Shown here: one piece after another, positions 35,141 to 48,637 of the stretch
Position numbering within the stretch: position 1 is the first letter of the stretch
Layout: each line of letters begins with the position of its first letter
Assembly (NCBI GenBank): GCA_013076295.1
Contig: RQOL01000651.1
Span: 103,829-167,828, forward strand
DNA length: 64,000 nucleotides
Source: Sanderia malayensis
Taxonomy: Eukaryota > Cnidaria > Scyphozoa > Semaeostomeae > Pelagiidae
Reading direction: 5' to 3'
Translations under genes and position numbers: made by a program
The notes under the pieces: model-generated
Told to the model about the DNA's origin: nothing
Databases searched by the model: none
The model's input: the letters and a program-made list of their open reading frames with translations, nothing else

Positions 35141-38100
35141 ATAAATGTTAATATCACTGAAAACAAGTAAATAAGGGTGTTTTTTAATACCTTTTAGCTG
35201 CAGTTACAAGGATTCATGCGTAATTTTGGGAATGGGTGTCAATATCAGTGAAAAGACTTAACCAAAGATGCATTCCATATAGCTTTAGCTGTGGTTACGT
35301 GGATTCATTTGAAAATTGTGGGAATTAATTTTAATATCGGATTCATTGTAAATTGTGGGAACAGATGTAATTATCACTAAAAACATGTAGATAAAGGTGT
35401 AATTTATTATGTTTTAGTTGAAATTACGTGGATTAATGTGTAAATAGTGAGAAAGAAGGTTATAATGGGATTCATGTGTAAATTATGGGAATGAACGTTA
35501 ATATCTGATTTATGTCTAAATTGTGGGAATGAATGTTAGCCAATATCACTGAAAACCAGTAAATAAGGGGGTATTTTAAATAGTGTGAGCAGTAGTTATG
35601 GGCACTCATGCGTAAATTGTGGGAACGAACGTTAATATCGGATTCATGTGTAAATTGTGGGAATAAATGTTAATATCACTGCAAACAAGTAAATAAGGGT
35701 GTTTTTTAATACCTTTTAGCTGCAGTTACATGGATTCATGCGCAAAGTGTGGGAATGGGTGTCAATATCAGTGAAAAGACGTAACCAAAGATGCATTCCA
35801 TATAGTTTTAGTTGTGGTTACGTGGATTCATTTGAAAATCGTGAGAACAAATTTTAGTATCGGATTCATTGTAAATTGTGGGAATAGATGTAATTATCAC
35901 TAAAAACATGTAAATTAAGGTCTACTTTATTATGTTTTACCTTAAATTACGTGGATTCATGTATAAATTGTGGGAATAAGTAACAATATCATCAGTGAAA
36001 AGAGGTAACCAAAAATGCCTTCCAATTAGTTTTAGCTGTGCCTACGTAGATTCATTTGAAAATTTTTGGAATTAATTATAATATCGGATTCAGTGTAAAT
36101 TGTGGGAATAGATGCAATTATCACTAAAAGCATGTAAATAAAGTTGTACCTTATTATGTTTTAGCTGAATTTACATGGATTCATGTGTAAATTGTGGGAA
36201 TGGACGTTATTACCGGATTCATGTGTTAACTTGCGGGAATGAATGTTAATATCACTGAAAACCAGTAAGTATTAGTGTATTTTAAAGAGTGTGAACTGTA
36301 GTTATGGGGATTTATGCGTAAATTGTGGGAAAGAACGTTACTGTCGGATTCATGTGTAAATTCTGGGAATGAAAGTTAATATGGGATTCATGTGTAAATT
36401 GTTGGAATGGGTGTCAATATCAGTGAAAAGACTTAACCAAAGATGTATTCCATATACTTTTAGCTGTGGTTACGTGGATTAATTTGAAAATTGTGGGAAT
36501 TAATTTTAATATCGGACTCATTGTAAATTGTGGGAATAGGTGTAATTATCACTAAAACTATGCAAATAAAGTAGTACTTTATTATGTTTTTGCTGAAATT
36601 ACGTGGATTCATGTGTAATTGTGGGAATGAAGGTTATTATAGGATTCATGTGTTAACTTGTGGGAGTGAACGTTAATATCACTGAAAACATATAAATAAC
36701 GGTGTATTTTAAAGAGTTTGAGCAGTAGTTATGGGGACTCATGCCTAAATTGTGGGAAGAAACGTTAATATCGGATTCATGTGTAAATTGTGGGAATAAA
36801 TGTTAATATCACCGAAAACAAGTCAAAAATGGTGTTTTTTAAGGAGTGTGAACTGTAGTTATGGGGGTTTATCCATAAATTGTGGGAAGGAACGTTCATA
36901 TCGGATTCATGTGTAAATTGTGGGAATGAACGTTAATATCGGGTTCATGTTGAAATTGTGGGAATGAATGTTAATATCACAGAAAACAAATAAGTAACGG
37001 TGTATTTTAAAGAGTGCGAGCAGTAGTTATGGGGATTTATGCATAAACTGTGGGAAGGAACGTTCATATCGGATTCATGTGTAAATTGTGGGAATGAACG
37101 TTAATATCGGAATCATTTTAAAATTGTGGGAATGAATTTTAATATCACTGAAAACAAATAAATAACGGTGTATTTTAAGGAGTGCGAGCAGTAGTTATGG
37201 GGACCCATGCGTAAATTATGGGAAGAAACGCTAATATCGGATTCATGTGTAAATTGTGGGAATAAATGTTAATATCACTGAAAACAAGTAAATAAGGGTG
37301 TTTTTTAATACCTTTTAGCTGCAGTTACATGGATTCATGCGTAATTTTTGGGAATGGGTGTCAATATCAGTGAAAAGACTTAACCAAAGATGCATTCCAT
37401 ATAGCTTTAGCTGTGGCTACGTGGATTCATTTGAATATTGTGGGAATTAATTTTAATATCGGATTCATTGTAAATTGTGGGAACAGATGTAATTATCACT
37501 AAAAACATGTAGATAAAGGTGTAATTTATTATGTTTTAGCTGAAATTACGTGGATTAATGTGTAAATTGTGAGAAAGAAGGTTATAATGGGATTCATGTG
37601 TTAATTATGGGAATCAACGTTAATATCTGATTTTTGTCTAAATTGTGGGAATGAATGTTAGCTAATATCACTGAAAACCAGTAAATAAGGGGGTATTTTA
37701 ATTAGTGTGAGCAGTAGTTATGGGGACTCATGCGTAAATTGTGGGAAGGAACGCTAATATCGGATTCATGTGTAAATTGTGGGAATAAATGTTAATATCA
37801 CTGAAAACAAGTAAATAATGGTGTTTTTTAATACCTTTTAGCTGCAGTTACATGGATTCATGCGTAATTTTTGGGAATGGGTGTCAATATCAGTGAAAAA
37901 CTTAACCAAAGATGCATTCCATATAGCTTTAGCTGTGGTTACGTGGATTCATTTGAAAATTGTGGGAATTAATTTTAATATCGGATTGATTGTAAATTGT
38001 GGGAACAGATGTAATTATCACTAAAAACATGTAGATAAAGGTGTAATTTATTATGTTTTAGCTGAAATTACGTGGATTAATGTGTAAATTGTGGGAAAGA

Positions 38101-38990
38101 AGGTTATAATGGGATTCATGTGTTAATTATGAGAATCAACGTCAATATCTGATTTTTGTCTAAATTGTGGGAATGAATGTTAGCTAATATCACTGAAAAC
38201 CAGTAAATAAGGGGGTATTTTAATTAGTGTGAGCAGTAGTTATGGGGACTCATGCGTAAATTGTGGGAAAGAACGCTAATATCGGATTCATGTGTAAATT
38301 GTGGGAATAAATGTTAATATCACTGAAAACAAGTAAATAATGGTGTTTTTTAATACCTTTTAGCTGCAGTTACATGGATTCATGCGTAATTTTTGGGAAT
38401 GGGTGTCAATATCAGTGAAAAACTTAAACAAAGATGCATTCCATATAGCTTTAGCTGTGGTTACGTGGATTCATTTGAAAATTGTGGGAATTAATTTTAA
38501 TATCGGATTCATTGTAAATTGTGGGAACAGATGTAATTATCACTAAAAACATGTAGATAAAGGTGTAATTTATTATGTTTTAGCTGAAATTACGTGGATT
38601 AATGTGTAAATTGTGAGAAAGAAGGTTATAATGGGCTTCATGTGTAAATTATGGGAATGAACGTTAATATCTGATTTATGTCTAAATTGTTGGAATGAAT
38701 GTTAGCTAATATCACTGAAAACCAGTAAATAAGGGGGTATCCTAAATAGTGTGAGCAGTAGTTATGGGGACTCATGCGTAAATTGTGGGAACGAACGTTA
38801 ATATCGGATTCATGTGTAAATTGTGGGAATAAATGTTAATATCACTGAAAACAAGTAAATAAGGGTGTTTTTTAATACCTTTTAGCTGCAGTTACATGGA
38901 TTCATGCGTAAATTTTGGGAATGGGTGTCAATATCAGTGAAAAGACTTAACCAAAGATGTATTCCATATACTTTTAGCTGTGGTTACGTG

Positions 38991-41900
38991 GATTAGTTTG
39001 AAAATTGTGGGAATGAATGTTAGTATCACCGAAAACAAATAAATAACGGTGTATTTTAAGGAGTGTGAGCAGTAGTTATGGGGACTCATGCGTAAATTGT
39101 GGGAAGGAACGTTAATATCGGATTCATGTGTAAATTGTGGGAATAAATGTTAATATCACTGAAAACAACTAAATAGGGCGGTGTTTTAATACCTTTTATC
39201 TGCAGTTACTTGAATTCATGCGTAAATTGTGGGAATGGGTGTCAATATCAGTGAAAAGACGTAATCAAAGATGCATTCCATATAGTTTTAGTTGTGGTTA
39301 CGTGGATTCATTTGAAAGTTGTGGGAAAGAATTTTAATATCGGATTCATTGTAAATTGTGGGAATAGATGTAATTATGATTGAAAACATGTAAATAAAGG
39401 TCTACTTTATTATGTTTTAGCTGAAATTACGTGGATTCATGTGAAAATTGTGGGAAGGAACATTAATATGGGATTGATGCCTAAGTTGTGGGAAATAACG
39501 TTAATATCGGATTCATCTGTAAACTGTTGGAATGAGTGTCATTATCATCAGTGAAAAAGGGTAACCAAAGATGAATTTCATAAAGTTTTAGTTGTGGTTA
39601 CGTGGAGTCATTTGAAAATTGTGGGAATTAATTTTAATATCGGACTCATTGTAAATTGTGGGAATAGGTGTAATTATCACTAAAACTATGCAAATAAAGT
39701 AGTACTTTATTATGTTTTTGCTGAAATTACGTGGATTCATGTGTAAATTGTGGGGATGAAGGTTATTATAGGATTCATTTGTTAACTTGTGGGAGTGAAC
39801 GTTAATATCACTGAAAACATATAAATAACGGTGTATTTTAAAGAGTTTGAGCAGTAGTTATGGGGACTCATGCCTAAATTGTGGGAAGAAACGTTAATAT
39901 CGGATTCATGTGTAAATTGTGGGAATAAATGTTAATATCACCGAAAACAAGTCAAAAATGGTGTTTTTTAAGGAGTGTGAACTGTAGTTATGGGGATTTA
40001 TCCATAAATTGTGGGAAGGAACGTTCATATCGGATTCATGTGTAAATTGTGGGAATGAACGTTAATATCGGGTTCATGTTGAAATTGTGGGAGTGAATGT
40101 TAATATCACAGAAAACAAATAAGCAACGGTGTATTTTAAAGAGTGCGAGCAGTAGTTATGGGGATTTATGCATAAACTGTGGGAAGGAACGTTCATATCG
40201 GATTCATGTGTAAATTGTGGGAATGAATTTTAATATCACTGAAAACAAATAAATAACGGTGTATTTTAAGGAGTGCGAGCAGTAGTTATGGGGACCCATG
40301 CGTAAATTATGGGAAGGAACGTTAATATCGGATTCATGTGTAAATTGTGGGAATAAATGTTAATATCACTGAAAACAAGTAAATAAGGGTATTTTTTAAT
40401 ACCTTTAACCTGCAGTTACATGGATTCATGCGTAAAGTGTGGGAATGGGTGTCAATATCAGTGAAAAGACGTAACCAAAGATGCATTCCATATAGTTTTA
40501 GTTGTGGTTACGTGGATTCATTTGAAAATCGTGAGAATAAATTTTAGTATCGGATTCATTGTAAATTGTGGGAATAGATGTAATTATCACTAAAACATGT
40601 AAATTAAGGTCTACTTTATTATGTTTTACCTTAAATTACGTGGATTCATGTATAAATTGTGGGAATAAGTAACAATATCATCAGTGAAAAGAGGTAACCA
40701 AAGATGCCTTCCAATTAGTTTTAGCTGTGCCTACGTGTATTCATTTGAAAATTTTTGGAATTAATTATAATATCGGATTCAGTGTAAATTGTGGGATTAG
40801 ATGCAATTATCACTAAAAGCATGTAAATAAAGTTGTACCTTATTATGTTTTAGCTGAATTTACGTGGATTCATGTGTAAACTGTGGGAATGAACGTTATT
40901 ACCGGATTCATGTGTTAACTTGTGGGAATGAATATTAATATCACTGAAAACCAGTAAGTATTAGTGTATTTTAAAGAGTTTGAGCTGTGGTTATGGGGAT
41001 TTATGCGTAAATTGTGGAAAGAACGTTACTATCGGATTCATGTGTAAATTCAGGGAATAAATGTTAATATCACTGAAAACAAGTAAATAAGGGTGTTTTT
41101 TAATACTTTTTAGCTGCAGTTACATGGATTCATGCGTAAATTTTGGGAATGGGTGTCAATATCAGTGAAAAGACTTAACCAAAGATGTATTCCATATACT
41201 TTTAGCTGTGGTTACGTGGATTAGTTTGAAAATTGTGGGAATGAATGTTAGTATCACCGAAAACAAATAAATAACGGTGTATTTTAAGGAGTGTGAGCAG
41301 TAGTTATGGGGACTCATGCGTAAATTGTGGGAAGGAACGTTAATATCGGATTCATGTGTAAATTGTGGGAATAAATGTTAATATCACTGAAAACAACTAA
41401 ATAGGGCGGTGTTTTAATACCTTTTAGCTGCAGTTACTTGAATTCATGCGTAAATTGTGGGAATGGGTGTCAATATCAGTGAAAAGACGTAATCAAAGAT
41501 GCATTCCATATAGTTTTAGTTGTGGTTACGTGGATTCATTTGAAAGTTGTGGGAAAGAATTTTAATATCGGATTCATTGTAAATTGTGGGAATAGATGTA
41601 ATTATGATTGAAGACATGTAAATAAAGGTCTACTTTATTATGTTTTAGCTGAAATTACGTGGATTCATGTGAAAATTGTGGGAAGGAACATTAATATGGG
41701 ATTGATGCCTAAGTTGTGGGAAATAACGTTAATATCGGATTCATCTGTAAACTGTTGGAATGAGTGTCATTATCATCAGTGAAAAAGGGTAACCAAAGAT
41801 GAATTTCATAAAGTTTTAGTTGTGGTTACGTGGAGTCATTTGAAAATTGTGGGAATTAATTTTAATATCGGACTCATTGTAAATTGTGGGAATAGGTGTA

Positions 41901-42518
41901 ATTATCACTAAAACTATGCAAATAAAGTAGTACTTTATTATGTTTTTGCTGAAATTACGTGGATTCATGTGTAAATTGTGGGAATGAAGGTTATTATAGG
42001 ATTCATTTGTTAACTTGTGGGAGTGAACGTTAATATCACTGAAAACATATAAATGACGGTGTATTTTAAAGAGTTTGAGCAGTAGTTATGGGGACTCATG
42101 CCTAAATTGTGGGAAGAAACGTTAATATCGGATTCATGTGTAAATTGTGGGAATAAATGTTAATATCACCGAAAACAAGTCAAAAATGGTGTTTTTTAAG
42201 GAGTGTGAACTGTAGTTATGGGGATTTATCCATAAATTGTGGGAAGAAACGTTCATATCGGATTCATGTGTAAATTGTGGGAATGAACGTTAATATCGGG
42301 TTCATGTTGAAATTGTGGGAATGAATGTTAATATCACAGAAAACAAATAAGCAACGGTGTATTTTAAAGAGTGCGAGCAGTAGTTATGGGGATTTATGCA
42401 TAAACTGTGGGAAGGAACGTTCATATCGGATTCATGTGTAAATTGTGGGAATGAATTTTAATATCACTGAAAACAAATAAATAACGGTGTATTTTAAGGA
42501 GTGCGAGCAGTAGTTATG
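38991..42518. repeat. Duplicated segment in macro-unit 1, offset 2228 bp
   Basis: GATTAGTTTG lies at 38991 and 41219. About 1.3 kb downstream of each matches (38991-40290 and 41219-42518); the 0.9 kb between the copies is of another type. Macro-unit 2 has only one copy, at 56199, so 2.2 kb was gained in unit 1 or lost from unit 2 after the units separated. Confidence 0.82.
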
Positions 42519-45500
42519 GGGACTCGTGCGTAAATTGTGGGAAGGAACGCTAATATCGGATTCATGTGTAAATTGTGGGAATAAATGTTAATATCACTGA
42601 AAACAAGTACATAATGGTGTTTTTTAATACCTTTTAGCTGCAGTTACATGGATTCATGCGTAATTTTTGGGAATGGGTGTCAATATCAGTGAAAAACGTA
42701 ACCAAAGATGCATTCCATATAGCTTTAGCTGTGGTTACGTGGATTCATTTGAAAATTGTGGGAATTAATTTTAATATCGGATTCATTGTAAATTGTGGGA
42801 ACAGATGTAATTATCACTAAAAACATGTAGATAAAGGTGTAATTTATTATGTTTTAGCTGAAATTAGGTGGATTAATGTGTAAATTGTGAGAAAGAAGGT
42901 TATAATGGGATTCATGTGTTAATTATGGGAATCAACGTCAATATCTGATTTTTGTCTAAATTGTGCGAATGAATGTTAGCTAATATCACTGAAAACCAGT
43001 AAATAAGGGGGTATTTTAATTAGTGTGAGCAGTAGTTATGGGGACTCATGCGTGAATTTACATGGATTCATGTGTAAATTGTGGGAATGAACGTTATTAC
43101 CGGATTCATGTGTTAACTTGTGGGAGTGAACGTTAATATCGGATTCATGTTTAACTTGTGGGAATGAATGTTAATATCACTGAAAACCAGTAAGTATTAG
43201 TGTATTTTAAAGAGTGTGAACTGTAGTTATGGGGATATATGCGTAAATTGTGGGAAAGAACGTTACTATCGGATTCATGTGTAAATTCAGGGAATAAATG
43301 TTAATATCACTGAAAACAAGTAAAGAAGGGTGTAATTTAATACGTTTTAGCTGTATTTACATGGATTCACGCGCAAATTGTGGGAATGGGTTTAAATATC
43401 ATCAGTTAAAAGAGGTAACCAAAGATGCCTTCCAATTAGTTTTAGCTGTGCTTACGTGGATTCATTTGAAAGTTGTGGGATTGAATTTTAATATCGGATT
43501 CATTGTAAATTGTGGGAATAAATGTTAATATAACTAAAACATTTTCATAAAGGTGTACTTTATTTTGGTTTAGCTAATAATACATGGATTTATGTGTAAA
43601 TTGTGGGAATAAAAATTAATATCGGATTCATGTTTAAACTGTGGGAATAAATGTTAAAATCACTGAAAGCAAGTAAATAAGGGTGCATTTTAAGTCTTTC
43701 TAGTTGTATTTGCGTGGATCCATTTGTAAATTGAGGGAATAAACGTTAATATTGAAGTCATGTTTAAATTGTGGGAATGAATGTTATTATCAGGGAAAAC
43801 AGGTAAAATATAGGTGTGTTTTAATACCTTTTAGCTGCAGTTACATGGATTCAAGCGTAAATTGTGGGAATGGGTATCAATATCAATGAAAAGACGTAAC
43901 CAAAGATGCATTCCATATAGTTTTAGCTGTGGTTACGTGGATTCATTTGAAAGTTGTGGGAATGAATTTTAATATCGGATTCATTGTAAATTGTGGGAAT
44001 AGATGTAATTATGATTGAAAACATGTAAAGAAAGGTCTACTTTATTATGTTTTAGCTGAAATTACGTGGATTCATGTGTAAATTGTGGGAAGGAACATTA
44101 ATATGGCATTCATGCCTAAGTTGTGGGAATGAATGTTAATATCACGTAGAACAGGTAAATAAGGGAGTATTTTAATACCATTTAGCTGCCGTTACATGGA
44201 CTCACGTGTAAATTGTGAGAATGAACGCTAATATTGGATTGATGTTTAATTTGTGGGAATGAATGCTAATATCACTGAAAACAAGTAAGGAAGGGTGTAT
44301 TTTAATACGTTTTAGCTGTATTTACATGGATTCATGCGCAAATTGTAGGAATGGGTGTAAACATCATCAGTGAAAAGAGGTAACCAAAGATGCCTTCCAA
44401 TTAGTTTTAGCTGTGGTTATGTGGATTAATTTGAAAACTGTGGGAATGAATGTTAATATCACTGAAAACAAATAAATAACGGTGTATTTTAAGGAGTGTG
44501 AGCAGTAGTTATGGGGACTCATCCGTAAATTGTGGGTAGGAACGTTAATATCGGATTCATGTGTAAATTGTGGGAATAAATGTTAATATCACTGAAAACA
44601 AGTAATTAAGGGTGTTTTTTAATTCCTTTTAACTGCAGTTACTTGGATTCATGCGTAAATTTTGGGAATGGGTGTCAATATCAGTGAAAAGACTTAACCA
44701 AAGATGCATTCCATATAGTTTTAGCTGTGGTTATGTGGATTAATTTGAAAACTGTGGGAATGAATGTTAATATCACTGAAAACAAATAAATAACGGTGTA
44801 TTTTAAGGAGTGTGAGCAGTAGTTATGGGGACTCATGCGTAAATTGTGGGTAGGAACGTTAATATCGGATTCATGTGTAAATTGTGGGAATAAATGTTAA
44901 TATCACTGAAAACAAGTAAATAAGGGTGTTTTTTAATTCCTTTTAACTGCAGTTACTTGGATTCATGCGTAAATTGTGGGAATGGGTGTCAATATCAGTG
45001 AAAAGACGTAACCAAAGATGCATTTCATTAAGTTTTAGTTGTGGTTACGTGGATTCATTTGAAAATCGTGGGAATTATTTTTAATATCGGATTCATTGTA
45101 AATTGTGGGAAAAAATGTAATTATCACCAGAAACATGTAAATAAAGGTCTACTGTATTATGTTTTAGCTGAAATTACGTGGATTCATGTGTAAATTGTGG
45201 TAAAAAACGTTACTATCGGATTCATGTGTAATTTCTGGGAATGAAAGTTAATATGGGATTCATGTGTAAATTGTTGGAAGGAACATTAATATCGGATTCA
45301 TTTTTAAATTGTGGCAATGAATGTTAATATCACGGAGAACAGGTAAATAGGGGTGTATTTTAATACCTTTTTGCTGCCTTTACATGGATTCAAGCGTAAG
45401 TTGTGGGAATGGGTATCAATATCAATGAAAAGACGTAACCAAAGATGCATTCCATATAGTTTTAGCTGTGGTTACGTGGATTCATTTGAAAGTTGTTGGA

Positions 45501-48500
45501 ATGAATTTTAATTTCGGATTCATTGTAAAATGTGGTAATAATTCTTATTATCACTAAGAACAAGTAAATAAATGTGCAATTTAGTTTCTTTTAGTTGAAA
45601 TTACGTGGACTCATGTGTAAATTGTGGGAATGAACGTTATTATGGAATTCATGCGTATGTTGTGAGAAGGAACGTTAATATCGGATTCTTGTGTAAACTG
45701 TTGGAATAAATGTTAATATCACTGAAAACAAGTAAATAAGGGTGTTTTTTTAATACCTTTTAGCTGCAGTTACTTGGATTCATGCGTAAATTGTGGGAAT
45801 GGTGGTCAATATCAGTGAAAAGACGTAACCAAAGATGCATTTCATTAAGTTTTAGCTGAGGTTACGTGGATTCATTTGAAAGTTGTGGGAATGAATTTTA
45901 ATATCGGATTCATTGTAAATTGTGGGAATAGATGTAATTATGATTGAAAACATGTAAAGAAAGGTCTACTTTATTATGTTTTAGCTGAAATTACGTGGAT
46001 TCATGTGTAAATTGTGGGAAGGAACATTAATATGGCATTCATGCCTAAGTTGTGGGAATGAATGTTAATATCACGGAGAACAGGTAAATAAGGGAGTATT
46101 TTAATACCATTTAGCTGCCGTTACATGGACTCACGTGTAAATTGTGAGAATGAACGCTAATATTGGATTGATGTTTAATGTGTGGGAATGAATGCTAATA
46201 TCACTGAAAACAAGTAAGGAAGGGTGTATTTTAATACGTTTTAGCTGTAATTACATGGATTCATGCGCAAATTGTGGGAATGGGTGTAAACATCATCAGT
46301 GAAAAGAGGTAACCAAAGATGCCTTCCAATTAGTTTTAGCTGTGGTTATGTGGATTAATTTGAAAACTGTGGGAATGAATGTTAATATCACTGAAAACAA
46401 ATAAATAACGGTGTATTTTAAGGAGTGTGAGCAGTAGTTATGGGGACTCATGCGTAAATTGTGGGTAGGAACGTTAATATCGGATTCATGTGTAAATTGT
46501 GGGAATAAATGTTAATATCACTGAAAACAAGTAAATAAGGGTGTTTTTTAATACCTTTTAACTGCAGTTACTTGGATCCATGCGTAATTTTTGGGAATGG
46601 GTGTCAATATCAGTGAAAAGACTTAACCAAAGATGCATTCCATATAGTTTTAGCTGTAGTTATGTGGATTAATTTGAAAACTGTGGGAATGAATGTTAAT
46701 ATCACTGAAAACAAATAAATAACGGTGTATTTTAAGGAGTGTGAGCAGTAGTTATGGGGACTCATGCGTAAATTGTGGGTAGGAACGTCAATATCGGATT
46801 CATGTGTAAATTGTGGGAATAAATGTTAATATCACTGAAAACAAGTAAATAAGGGTGTTTTTTAATTCCTTTTAACTGCAGTTACTTGGATTCATGCGTA
46901 AATTGTGGGAATGGGTGTCAATATCAGTGAAAAGACGTAACCAAAGATGCATTTCATTAAGTTTTAGTTGTGGTTACGTGGATTCATTTGAAAATCGTGG
47001 GAATTATTTTTAATATCGGATTCATTGTAAATTGTGGGAATAGATGTAATTATCACCAGAAACATGTAAATAAAGGTCTACTTTATTATGTTTTAGCTGA
47101 AATTACGTGGATTCATGTGTAAATTGTGGGAAAAAACGTTACTATCGGATTCATGTTTAATTTCTGGGAATGAAAGTTAATATGGGATTCATGTGTAAAT
47201 TGTTGGAAGGAACATTAATATCGGATTCATTTTTAAATTGTGGGAATGAATGTTAATATCACGGAGAACAGGTAAATAGGGCTGTATTTTAATACCTTTT
47301 TGCTGCCGTTACATGGATTCAAGCGTAAGTTGTGGGAATGGGTATCAATATCAATGAAAAGACGTAACCAAAGATGCATTCCATATAGTTTTAGCTGTGG
47401 TTACGTGGATTCATTTGAAAGTTGTTGGAATGAATTTTAATTTCGGATTCATTGTAAAATGTGGTAATAATTCTTATTATCACTAAGAACAAGTAAATAA
47501 ATGTGCAATTTAGTTTCTTTTAGTTGAAATTACGTGGACTGATGTGTAAATTGTGGGAATGAACGTTATTACCGGATTCATGTGTTAACTTGTGGGAATG
47601 AATATTAATATCACTGAAAACCAGTAAGTATTAGTGTATTTTAAAGAGTTTGAACTGTGGTTATGGGGATTTATGCGTAAATTGTGGAAAGAACGTTATT
47701 ATCGGATTCATGTGTAAATTCAGGGAATAAATGTTAATATCACTGAAAACAAGTAAATAAGGGTGTTTTTTAATACCTTTTAGCTGCAGTTACATGGATT
47801 CATGCGTAAATTTTGGGAATGGGTGTCAATATCAGTGAAAAGACTTAACCAAAGATGTATTCCATATACTTTTAGCTGTGGTTACGTGGATTAATTTGAA
47901 AATTGTGGGAATGAATGTTAGTATCACTGAAAACAAATAAATAACGGTGTATTTTAAGGAGTGTGAGCAGTAGTTATGGGGACTCATGCGTAAATTGTGG
48001 GAAGGAACGTTAATATCGGAATCATGTGTAAATTGTGGGAATAAATGTTAATATCACTGAAAACAACTAAATAGGGCGGTGTTTTAATACCTTTTATCTG
48101 CAGTTACTTGAATTCATGCGTAAATTGTGGGAATGGGTGTCAATATCAGTGAAAAGACGTAATCAAAGATGCATTCCATATAGTTTTAGTTGTGGTTACG
48201 TGGATTCATTTGAAAGTTGTGGGAAAGAATTTTAATATCGGATTCATTGTAAATTGTGGGAATAGATGTAATTATGATTGAAAACATGTAAATAAAGGTC
48301 TACTTTATTATGTTTTAGCTGAAATTACGTGGATTCATGTGAAAATTGTGGGAAGGAACATTAATATGGGATTGATGCCTAAGTTGTGGGAAATAACGTT
48401 AATATCGGATTCATCTGTAAACTGTTGGAATGAGTGTCATTATCATCAGTGAAAAAGGGTAACCAAAGATGAATTCCATAAAGTTTTAGTTGTGGTTACG

Positions 48501-48637
48501 TGGAGTCATTTGAAAATTGTGGGAATTAATTTTAATATCGGACTCATTGTAAATTGTGGGAATAGTTGTAATTATCACTAAAACTATGCCAATAAAGTAG
48601 TACTTTATTATGTTTTTGCTGAAATTACGTGGATTCA

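Larger units (their letters stand above)
30351..48637. repeat. Satellite macro-unit 1 (18.3 kb)
   Basis: Begins with a junction at TGTGTAAAGTGTGGG that recurs at 48638, offset 18287 bp. Its contents reappear downstream in the same order, with the offset falling from about 18287 to 18117 (33 kb), 17376 (35-36 kb), 17208 (38.6 kb) and 14979 (43-47 kb). The drops mark segments present here and absent from macro-unit 2, partly offset by a 525-bp gain near 49.2-49.8 kb. Between those points the two units are nearly identical. It contains only L and S modules. Confidence 0.85.

Noticed and set aside
43298..43528. Plus-strand frame of 76 codons, unchanged at 58277
   Set aside because: Identity reflects the 15-kb macro-duplication, not selection. 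The frame is made of satellite modules.
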